Source: an uncultured Saprospiraceae bacterium
GTDB taxonomy: Bacteria > Bacteroidota > Bacteroidia > Chitinophagales > Saprospiraceae
Reading direction: 5' to 3'
Assembly (NCBI GenBank): GCA_937981555.1
Contig: CALJOK010000004.1
Location: forward strand, 1 to 64,000
DNA length: 64,000 nucleotides
Shown here one piece after another: positions 18,378 to 30,300 of this stretch. Position 1 is the first letter of the stretch; each line of letters opens with the position of its first letter. The notes beneath the pieces were generated by a model. The model did no database searches. It was not told where the DNA came from and worked only from the letters and a program-made list of their open reading frames with translations. Position numbers and translations under genes: made by a program.

Positions 18378-21300
18378 TTAAGCTGTTCTCAACTTAAATA
18401 CATTTGAATCTTCCCCAAATTGCTCATCCAAACATCGTTGTAAAATCTTCGCGAAATCCTCCCCATCTTTCCCATTAAATAATTTAACATGATCCCCACC
18501 AACTTCATTCACTATAATCTTCCTCGCATATGGACTCCATCCTAAAAATTTAAAGTCCTTCAAATAAAATCTTTTTTCCTTCGCTCGGAACAAATGGATA
18601 TCTCCATCATAAGGAGTAATTTTATAATTTTCGTAAGCCTTACCATTTGCGCGATCAACTTTTCCAAGCACATCAACTTCTGTATTTTGCACTTGTTTAT
18701 TTTCATTCTTTTTATACTTCCACCGTTCGATTCTTTTTTTCAAATTGAAAGCTCGATACTCGTAATTTGGTCCAGGGTTTTTAATAAAATTCCCAATATC
18801 CCAAGTCGTCTTTTTAAATCGATCTCCAAATTTTTGAGTGAAATTCCGAGTGTCCATATTCTTCGTAATGTAAGGTTGAACGATGGTGTCGAACATTCCC
18901 AACAATGCAATTTCTTTTCCTTGTGCCTTGAGTTGTTTGGCCATTTCGAAAGCAATCAAACCTCCAAAAGAATAACCCGCTACTGCATATGGTCCACAAG
19001 GATTATGTTTTAAAATTTCTGCAACATAATGTGCAGCGATATCTTCCATGCGATCCAACGGTTCAGATTCTCCATTCAAACCTTTTGCTTGCAAGGCAAA
19101 AACAGGTTGTTCTTTATCCATAAAACTTCCCAACACATTAAATAACATCACATGCAATCCTGCTCCATGAACAATGTAAATTGGTGGTTTGCTTCCTGTC
19201 GATTTTACAGGAATCAAAGAGTTCCATGTTTTTTCCACCTTCTCATCATCTTCCATCAAACTCGCCAAACTTTTGATCGTCGCATTTTCTAATAAAACAG
19301 AAAGTGGCAAACTCTTCCCTGTTGCTTTTTCAATTCTCGCCATCATTCCAACAGCAATTAATGAGTGTCCTCCGAGTTCAAAAAAGTTATCATTGATGCC
19401 GATATTTTGAACGCCGATTGTTCCCGTCCAAATCTTCGCCAACGTCTTTTCCATTTCAGTTCGAGGAGCGACAAAACCAGTTTCCAATTCATTCCTCGAC
19501 AGATCAGGTGCAGGTAATTTTTTGCGATCAATTTTTAGAGTCGCAGTCAAAGGAAATTTTTCCATTCCAACAAAAGCAGTTGGAACCATATAATCTGGCA
19601 GTTTATTCTTCAATGATTTTTTGAAAAAATTACTATCTACCTCATTCCCTTTTTTCATTACCACATAAGCCGCAAGAACTTTATTATCTTTTTGATCTTC
19701 TCGAACAACGACCACATTTTCTGCTACTCCATCAATTTGAGAAATCGCAGATTCGATTTCTCCTAACTCAATTCGGAAGCCTCGTATTTTTACTTGTCCA
19801 TCTGCTCTACGCAAATATTCTAAATCACCATTTGATAAATATCTGGCGATGTCTCCTGTTCGGTAAATTTTCGGAGAACGACTCTCCGAGTCATTAACAC
19901 CAAGCCTCGTATTTGTTAACGGCTCGGAGAGTCGTTTTACGGATGCTGGCAAATCAATAAATTTCTCTTTTGATAATTCTTCTCTTTTAAAATACCCGCC
20001 TGGCGCTACTCCTACTCCACCAATAAAAACTTCCCCTGCTGCACCAATCGGAACTGGTTGTAAAAACTCATCCAACAAATATATTTGCACATTATTTATT
20101 GGTCGTCCAACAGGTTCGTAAGCTGTTTCATTTTCTCCATGGTCACGAGTCTTTTTAATTTTTTTAGCGGTGGACCAAATGGTTGTTTCCGTTGGCCCAT
20201 AAATATTCCAAACTACTTTACATTTTTGTAACAATGTATTTGCAAGTTCACTCGTCAATCCTTCCCCACCAGTCAAAACCGTAAAATTCGGATGACCTTT
20301 CCAACCTGCAATATTCAACATCCGCCAAGTTGCTGGTGTCGCTTGCAACAAAGTTGCTTTTGATTCTTCCAATCTTTGCTTTAATAAAAAGCCATCTGAA
20401 ACTGCTTCTTGTTCTGCAACAATTACTTTAGCTCCCATCAAAAGCGGTACGAAAAAATCTTGAACTGATGGATCAAAGGAAACTGTTGCTACACTAAAAA
20501 TCGCTTCATCTTTTGAAAAACCAATTCGCTCCATCATCGCATAATGATGATCAACCACCGCATAATGTGGAATCACCACACCCTTTGGATTTCCTGATGA
20601 ACCGGAAGTATAAATTACATAGACAAAATCCTCAGAACTTATTGCGCGTTTTGGATTCTCCTGGGAGGACTGCGATAACTCATATTGGATTTCGTCTAAT
20701 AAGGTAATTTCTGCATTAGTTTTGGGAAGTTTTCTAATCATCTTTTGATTAGAAATAATCATTTTGGCTTGAGCATCTTCAATGATAACTTGAAGACGAT
20801 CTTTTGGATTAGAAGGATCTAGCGGAACATATATTCCACCTACTTTCATTATTGCTAATAATCCAATCACCATGTCCAATGAACGTTCGACAAACATTCC
20901 GACGAACTCTCCTTTTTGGATATTTTTAGAAATTAAAAAATGCGCTAACTGATTAACTCTTTTGTTAAACTGAGCATAATTTAATTGCTGATTTTTAAAT
21001 TCTATCGCTACTTTTTCAGGTGTTCGCTCCACTTGATTTTCAATCAATTCATGCAAGCAAATGTTTTTAGGGAAATCACTTTGCGTTGCATTCCACTCTC
21101 CTAGCAATTGTTGTTTTTCAAAATCAGGTAAAATCGGCAAATGCGAAATCGCTTGATTTGGATTTTCTACAATACCTTTAAGTAGCGTTTCAAATTCCTT
21201 TAATCGTCTTTGGATTGTTTCTTTAAAAAATAAATCGGTGTTGTAAATCAATTCAAAATGACAATTATTTTTTGTCGGTTTGACATTGATAAACATATCG

Positions 21301-24300
21301 AAGGTTTCATAATTCCTTGGTATCGGTTTGAGCGCTGCTTCCAGATTTTCAAATTGCAAAGGCGCACCTTCTGCATCCATGTTGAACAAAATCGAAATGA
21401 TCGGCTGTCGACTCATATCTCGTGGTAACTTCAGATTTTTCACCAAAGCACCCAGAGTATAATTCTGATGTTCAAATGCATCCAACACTTTTCCTCGCAC
21501 ATATTTTAAGTGTTGAGAAAATGGCGCTTGCTTTTCTACTTGCATTCTCACGGGCAACAAACTCACTCCATGTGTCACCAAATTTTGATTTCCTGCAATC
21601 GTCTGACCTGCTGCTACCAATCCTAAAACCAAATCTTCTTGCCCAGACAAGCGATGTAAAAAAGTATGAAAAGCCGAGTACATCAAAAAGAAAAATGTCG
21701 TTCCATTTTTCGCTGCTGTCTTTTTTAAGTCAACAAAAAGTTCTTCATCAAAAGTGATTTTTTCCAAATCACAATTATATGTTTTCGTCAACGGTCGAGA
21801 ACGATCTGTTGGAAAATCTAAAATTGGAATATCATCCGTAAATTGTTTTTTCCAAAAAACTTCGTTTGCTTTCCCTTGTTCACTATTTTTAAAATTCGCT
21901 TGCTCCAAAGCGTAAGCACTCAATTGTTTCGCCTGTGGCAAATCTGCTTTTCGCCCTTGAACATTTGCATTATAAAGTGCTTGCAAGTCAGTCGTTAAAA
22001 TTCCGCAAGACCAACCATCAGCAATTGCATGATGCACAGTCATAAAAAGTCGGTGTACACTTTCCGAAAATTTGATGATTTTAAATCGACATAACGGACC
22101 AGTAAAAATATCCAACGGAATTTCAGATTCATCGAATCTTAGTTTTCCCAGTTGTTTATTTTTCGCTTGCTCCGTTAGGTGAGAAAAATCTAAAACAGGA
22201 ATTCCTACTTCCAATTTTGGCAAAATAGTTTGCGTCGTATTTTCTTCGTTGAAAAAAGTTCGCAATGACTCATGCCTTTGCACAAGTTGTTGAATCGCAT
22301 TTCTCAGCGCCTCAATTTTTAAATCTCCTTCAAACAAAAAATCACTCGAAAGATTATAAGCTGCTGCTGCCTCGTTTCCCAATCTTTGTTCAATCCAAAC
22401 TTCTTGTTGCCCTTCAGTTAACGGTACTGTTTTTTTTTTTTCGTTTACACTTACTTCATTCTTATTTCCATTTAACAGTTGAGGTTGACTTGGCGGATAA
22501 ATGATTTTATTTTCATCAATAACATCTGCAACGGTAATTTTGAAAAAACCAGCGGTCTGCATCAAGCGAATTGTTTCTTCAATTGCTTGGTAAGTTTTAT
22601 CCAAATCTTCCTGCGTGTGAGCGACGGTTACTAATGCCGCTTTTTCCGCAATGTGAATTCCTTTGTATTGCAAATAGAAGAAGAACAATTTCGCTAAAGG
22701 ATTATTATCCGTTGGTTTGAAGGCAAGAATTGAAGCAGTTGAATGAACCTTCATTGGTACTTTTGTTGCCAAAAATAACTCGCTCACTCGCTCTGCAAAT
22801 CGAGCTGTTTTTTCATTTAACTCATCGTACATTTTTTGTCCCTGCTTTTTGATTTCACTCAAAGCTGCATAGGCCGAAGCCATGCTCAACGGGTGACGAA
22901 CAAACGTTCCTCCAAAAAATGTTACACCAACTTCAGGTACTGACTCATCTCCAAACTGCCAAGCACCTCCATCAAAAACATCTAAATATTTTGACTTCCC
23001 AGCAACGGCTGCCATTGGCAAACCACCTGAAATAATTTTTCCATAACAAAGAATATCTGCTTCGATGTCATACCAACTTTGTGCACCTCGCATTCCAGTT
23101 CGGAAGCCCGTAATCATCTCATCAAAAATCAATGCGATGTCATTTTCAGCCGTCACTCGTCGAATCGCTTGAAGCAACTCTTTAGGTTGATGCGTTGGAT
23201 TATTGGGTTGAATTGGTTCAATTAAAACTGCTGCTAATTCATCAGCATGCGCTTTTATTTTTTCCAAAACATCTGGATCATCATATTTAAAAACGATCAC
23301 ATTTTCTACTAAGAATTTTGGAATCCCTGGAGAAATTGGCAATGAAAAACTTTTGCCATTTCGCTCCACACCTTTCGCTAACATCTCATCAGCGATACCG
23401 TGGTAGTCGCCTTCGAAGTAAGCAATCTTATCTTTCATCGTTACCGTCCGAGCTGCCCGAACTGCTGCTGACAATGACTCCGAACCTGTGTTCACAAAAG
23501 TAACTCTTTCTGTACCTGACAATTCACAAAGCAAGTCTGCGACCTTCTTCGCCAAAGGAGTCAGCACCCCTAACTCGATTCCTTTTTTCAATTGCTTTTT
23601 GATCGCCTCTTGAATAAAATCTGGCGTGTGTCCGAACAATGAAATTCCAAATGAACTTCGATAATCGATATATTCATTTCCATCGATATCCCAAATTTTT
23701 GATCCTTTACTTCGCTCCACTACAATCTGATAAATCATGTCTTTCCATAATTTATTAAATCCAGAAATGGATCGAGGGTCGGCCAAATGTTTTCGTTGCG
23801 CTTGCGTAAGTGCTTGCGAACCTTTGGTCTTCTTAGTATATTTTTTTATCAAATCTTTTAAATACAACTCTTGTTGCATCGTCAGACCTGATTTATTTTT
23901 CTTTTCTATCGGTGCCCAATGATTAAACTTTTGTCCTTTTTTGACTTGTTGTTTTTCATTGGCACTTCCGTTGGATTTAGTTTTGGAAATATTTTTCGCA
24001 GCGCTACTGGTCAATGGTTTTGAAATAATTCCATTTTTCTTTGAAGTGATTTGAGGTTGGGAAATATTAGTAGGAATATTTCCGCCTTGCAACATCGCCA
24101 TTTGCAACTGCATCAATTGCAATTGTTGTTGGATAATTTCTTGAACTGTTCCAGTTGGTGCAGTTGAATTTGGGAAATTCATTTGCTGTAATTGCTGCTG
24201 CAAATTTGGAACTTGTAATTGTGTTGTTGGAAGAATTGGATTTTGATTTTGAGAAACTACTTGAACAGATTTTTGAGTATTCAATTTTGTCAATTCAGAC

Positions 24301-27300
24301 TCATAAGCATTTGGAGAAATTTGATTTTCTACCAAATCAGTCAACTCATCAAAGTTCGGCGCTTCTTCAAACAATTGTCGGAAACTCAATTCGACTTGCA
24401 TCTCCTTTTTTATTTTTCCAACTGCTTGCGTCAAAAATAAGGAATCAAAACCAAGTTCTAAAAACGAGGATTGCTCATCCATTTCTGCCGCATCAATTCC
24501 ACTTAAGTCTTGAAAAACATTTTTTAAATCTCGAAGAATCAATTCTCGTTTAGTGAAGACCACGTACTCCGAAGTTCCTGCTTCGGAATTATGTTGCTCC
24601 GAAGCGGGAGCTTCGAAGTACGTTGACTGCGCTAATTCCGCTTGATATTTATCATCCGAAATTTGAGTTTCAACTAAACTAGTCAACTCATCAAAATTCG
24701 GCGCCTCTTCAAATAATTGTCGGAAGCTCAATTCAACTTGTAGTTCTTTTTTAATTTTCCCAACTGCCTGTGTCAGAAACAAGGAATCAAAACCAAGTTC
24801 TAAAAACGAGGATTGTTCATCCATTTCTGCTGCATCAATTCCACTCAAGTCTTGGAAAATATTTTTTAAATCTCGAAGGACTAAATCTCTTCTATTAAAT
24901 TGTGGTGTTGTAGGTTGACTCATAGTATGCCCATTTTCGTTTGAAGGAAAATCGGTTTTGGGGATAACGTAGTCTGACTCTTCTGAGTCAGGAATAAGAA
25001 TTGGTTTTGCATCAATCCAATGTCTCGTTTTCTCAAACGAATAAGTTGGAAGAGAAATCCGCGTATAATTTTTTCCCGCATTTACATTTTCGAAATCTAG
25101 CTCCACTCCTTCCAACCAAAGTTGGCCTAAAGTTTTTTGGAAAAAAGCTAAATCAGGAATCGTCTCTTTTGGATGACGAAGCGATGCGAGGATAGTTTGT
25201 TCTTTTTGTTTTGCAGGATGTTGTCTTGCGAAAGTGCTCAAGGTTTGCCCTGGACCAACTTCCAATAAGATGCGATCTTCTTGTTGCAATAAAGTTTCGA
25301 CGCCTTCGGCAAATCGAACAGTTTGTCTCAAATGATTGACCCAGTATTTTGGGGAAGCAATATTTTCGGCTTTGACCCAAGTTCCAGTCAGGTTTGAAAT
25401 GATTGGAATTTGAGGCTCGTTATATTTTATATTTTGTAAAAATGCTTCGAACTCTTTTAAGATTGGTTCGACTTCCAAAGAATGCGCAGCTACTCGAATG
25501 TGCAATCTTGTCGAGTGAATTTCTTTAGCATTTAATTTTTCTTTGATTAAATCGATGGCTTTTACAGAACCTGAAACAACACAATGATCTGGTTTATTGA
25601 TTGCTGCAAAACTTAGGTTTTTATCCATAAAAGGTTCGACCTCTTTTGGTGACATCGGAACACTCAACATGCCCCCTTGTGGCAAAGTTTGAAATAATTC
25701 CCCTCTTTTCACCACCATTGCCAATGCATCTTCCAAACTAAAAACTCCTGCGACACAAGCTGCTACATATTCTCCCAAACTGTGTCCAATCATTTCCTTC
25801 GGACGAATTCCATAAGACATCCACAATTGAGCCGTCGCATATTCAATCGTAAATAACAAGGCGATTGCATGCAATGGATTTTCCATAGGCTCGCTCAAAG
25901 TCCCGTTTTTATTAGGTTTTTTTCCAAATAAATTAGGATATAATACTTCTCGCAAATCTAATCCATGATGCTCGATCAAGTTACCAACACAGTTATTAAC
26001 ACTAGTGTGGAAAACTTTTTCCGTTTGATAAAGCCCAATTCCCATGTTCGTGTGCTGAGCACCTCCGCCAGGAAACATAAATGAGATATGCTTTTTCTTT
26101 TTTGAAATCGTTTTTGCGAAAACTTTTTTCTTATCTAAGTTTTTTAAAGCATCAGAAGTCTCCGTCTCATTTTCTGCGATCGTGAATAATCTATGTTGAA
26201 AATGATTACGACCTATTTGCAAAGTGTAAGCTGCATTAGTCAAATCTACTACATCATTTTTATCTAAAAAGACACCTAAGTTATAGGCATTCCGTCCGAG
26301 AGCAGTTTCCGTTTTTGCAGAAAGGAGTAGTAAATTATGACTACGTGTGTTTATTGTTTTTTCCATTAATGGAGCTTCCTCCAAAATGATGTGAGCATTC
26401 GTTCCTCCAAGACCAAAGGAACTCACCCCTGCACGTCGAGGGGTGTTTCCTTTTTTCCATTTTCGCAATTTGTCATTGACAAAAAATGGTGTGCGTTTAA
26501 AATCAATCTGGGGATTCGGTTGCTTGAAATGGAGAGTTGTGGGGAGCTTTCCATGTTTAAGTGACAGAACGGTTTTAATAATTCCTGCCACACATGCACC
26601 TGCATCGAAGTGTCCGATATTTGATTTTACCGAACTAATAGCACAGAATTTTTTCTTATCTGTAAATCTCGAAAATGCCTGAGTGAGTGCTGCAATTTCG
26701 ATAGGATCACCGATTCGAGTTCCAGTTCCATGAGCTTCAATGTAGTTGATTGTTTCGGGGTTTATATTTGCTTGTTGGTATGCTTTTGCAATTGTTTCTG
26801 CTTGACCTCTAACACTTGGTGCGGTGAAGCCAACTTTATCTGAACCATCATTTCCGATGGCCGTAGATTTTATTATCGCATGAATAGAGTCTCCATCGGC
26901 GATTGCTTTTTCTAATTTTTTCAAAACAATAAATGCCATGCCGTTTCCTCTAACCATGCCATCTGCGTCTGCATCAAATGAACGGCAATATCCATCAGGT
27001 GAAAGTGCGTGACCTTCGGTGTGCAAATGACCTGCTTCGACTGGTGGTTGAATTCGTCCACCTCCTACGAGCATCATATCGTTATCTCCACTCAATAAAT
27101 TTTGACAAGCTAAGTGTACTGCTACACCTGAACTAGAACAAGCAGTTTGCACATTAATAGCTGCACCTTTTAAATTTAATTTGTAAGCAACTCGCGTTGC
27201 TGGAAAATCTTTTTCTTGGGTAATTCCTTTGGTAAAATCCTCTATGGATTTGAAATACTTTGGATGCGTAATTACATTATTAACTAAATAAGTATTACGT

Positions 27301-30300
27301 GCAACGCCTCCATATATTCCAATCGTACCTTTATATTTTTCAGAAACATAACCTGCACCTTCAAGCGCAGCATAAGCACATTCCAAAAATATTCTATGTT
27401 GTGGATCCATAAGTGCCGCCTCTTTTGGCAAATAGCCGAAAAAGGATGCATCGAATTTATCAGCGTCTTGCAAAGGCATTCCTCGTCTGACGTAATTTGG
27501 ATCGTTGAGTAAGTTTGGATCGATTCCGTTGGCTTGCAACTCTTCAGCTGTAAACTCTACCGAGACGTCTTTCTCATTGATTAAGTTTTCCCAGAATTCA
27601 TTTAGATTTTTTGCTCCTGGGAATCTTCCACTCATTCCGATTATCGCAACGTCACCTGTTGGAGGGATGATGGATGAATCAGGAGTTATTAATTGTTCTT
27701 GTTTTATGTTTGATTTTGGCTTACTTACAAGTTGATTTTGAATTACTTTTTGAATTGAAGCAACTTGTTTCTTTTTACCTTCTAAACTTTCATAGCCAAT
27801 TTCTTCCGCTAGTTTCCATGTTTCAGCATGAAGGAAGTTATCGTCTTTTACTTTTTTCCATTCCTCTGCTTTTTTAGATTTGATACTTCCATGCTTGAGG
27901 AGATTTGGATCGCCCATTGGTTTGGAATTATCGTACAACCCATCAGTCATTTTTTTCTCAATGTCCAAATATGGATTTAGCAAATTGGGATGAAATGGCA
28001 AACCGATAGTTTCACACATTGCTTCCATTACTTGCTTTGGTTGCTGCACTAAGTCTTCATAAATAATTCTAAACTGTCGATCGGCAGGAATTCCCTTGAG
28101 AAAATTATCAATATTATGATGGCTTTCTGTCCAAATTAATTCGCCCGTGTTTCTACTGTTATAATTATGCTTTTTCAAAAACATCACTTGATCCATATGC
28201 ATTTTCTCAAATGACTTGATCATCGAATATGGATGCCGTGACAAGTGAATAAAAATCGCATTATCAAAATCTGCTTCTGCTTTTTCTAAAGCCATCTTAT
28301 CCATCGCATAGCTTGGCGACTTGTCTACGATGATCCGATTACCTACCCAATTTTGCAGAGTATGGTAAAAGTCTTGAGTACTCAGATTCTCTTTCTCAAA
28401 AGTTTGCATGATGCTTTTTGCTTCATCGGCATTGCAATTTTTGAGTTCCATAATCGTTCGAATCGTTCCTTCTGACCAAAGACTAAATTTACCAGTATAG
28501 GCATCTTTTCGTTCTTGCAAAGTATTGAAATGCAAGAGTTGCAATTCATTGGCTGCAAAAAGTTGAGGATGACCAGCTAGCATAATTCGGAGCAATGTTG
28601 TTCCTGAACGTGGTGGCGCTAGGATGAAAATTGCAGGTGGATTTTTGCGGTTTTGTTTTTTTACTTTTTTAATAAAAGTAGGAATGAAATTTTTGAATGC
28701 CTTAAAATCGGCCTTGGCTAAAGTAGCCGTAGCCTGACTCTCTTGAGTCAAGTTATTGATAATTGGATCTATTACCGTTTCGTTTTGTTCTTTTTGGAAC
28801 GTATTTTTTGATTTATTCTTTGGGTCGTGACTCGGAAAAGTTACGCTACGTGTGATTGCTTTTGGATAATTTTTTTCTAGGAATTTTGCATACTCTCGAA
28901 CCGTTGGTGCTTCGAAAATAGAGACGATGAAAACTGTTTCATTCAACTCCTTTTGCACTTTGGCTACGAAAGCTGCTGCTTGCAATGAGTTGCCACCGAG
29001 TTCAAAAAACTTGTCGTCGATTCCTATTTTTTCCAAACCTAATGCTTCTTGCCAAAGTTGAGTTAACCAATCTTCAAGACTAGTTTCAGAACCTACAAAT
29101 TTTTGCTCAAGTTCTGGTCGAGCATTATTTGGTTCGGGTAAATTAAGTCGGTCAATTTTTCCAGAAGCTGCAAATGGCATTTTTTCCAAAAACATAAACG
29201 TCGATGGAATCATATACTCAGGGATTTTCTCTGTTAAAAAATCTCGTAACTGAGTCGCATTTAATTGAGTCCCTTTTTTCAAAGTTAAGTATCCAACTAA
29301 TTTTTGATCAGCAGATTTTTTTCCGAAAATTTCAACAACAGTTTCCCGTACATTTGGATGTTGTGAGATGGCTGCTTCAACTTCTCCCATTTCGATTCGA
29401 TAACCACGAAGCTTTACTTGATGATCTGCTCGACCAACAAAATCAATACTTCCATCAGGAAGGAATCTACCTAAGTCACCTGTTTTATAAAGTCGATCTT
29501 TATTTTTTTTCTTTAACGGATTTTGAATAAATTTTTCTTTGGTTAATTCCTTTCTATTTAAATATCCTCTTGCTACACCTTTTCCTCCAATATGAATTTC
29601 ACCAACTTCTCCAGTTCTTACTTTTTCTAATTTTTCATTTAAAATAAAAACTTGAACGTTGTCAATCGGTTTTCCAATTGGCACTTTTTCTCCTTCGAAA
29701 TTTTCAGGGGCAATATATATTGTTGCTCCGACGGTTGCTTCCGTTGGTCCATATTGATTGAGTAATTTTGTTTTTGGTAAAATTTGCTGATGTTGAATCA
29801 CTAGATTTGAGGGGCATGCTTCTCCTGCAACACTAACAGATTCCAAGGATAACAATCTATTTACATCTACTTGATCTAATAGAATTGTGTAAACAGAAGG
29901 GAAAGTAAGTAAGTGCGAAATTTTATGATCGTCGATAAATTTCCCCAGTAGTTGAACATCCTTTTCCATTCCTTCTTCAGCAATAACCATTGTTGCGCCT
30001 TGCAATAATGTCCACCACATCAATAATACTGAACCATCAAAAGCAAAAGAATAAGCATATAAAAATCGCTTCACGGGATGTTGAACAAAATCCATTTGAC
30101 CTTGAATCAAATTAACCACATTGCGATGTTCAACTTGAACACCTTTTGGTTTGCCTGTAGAGCCAGAAGTATAAATGGTATAAATTAAATTGCCTGGAAG
30201 TTTTTTGCAAGTTGGTTTGGTGTTTTTTTCCTTACTGATTTTTTTCCAATCAGAATCCAAACAAATAGTCTCACAACTTTTACTGGTAGGTATATTGTCT

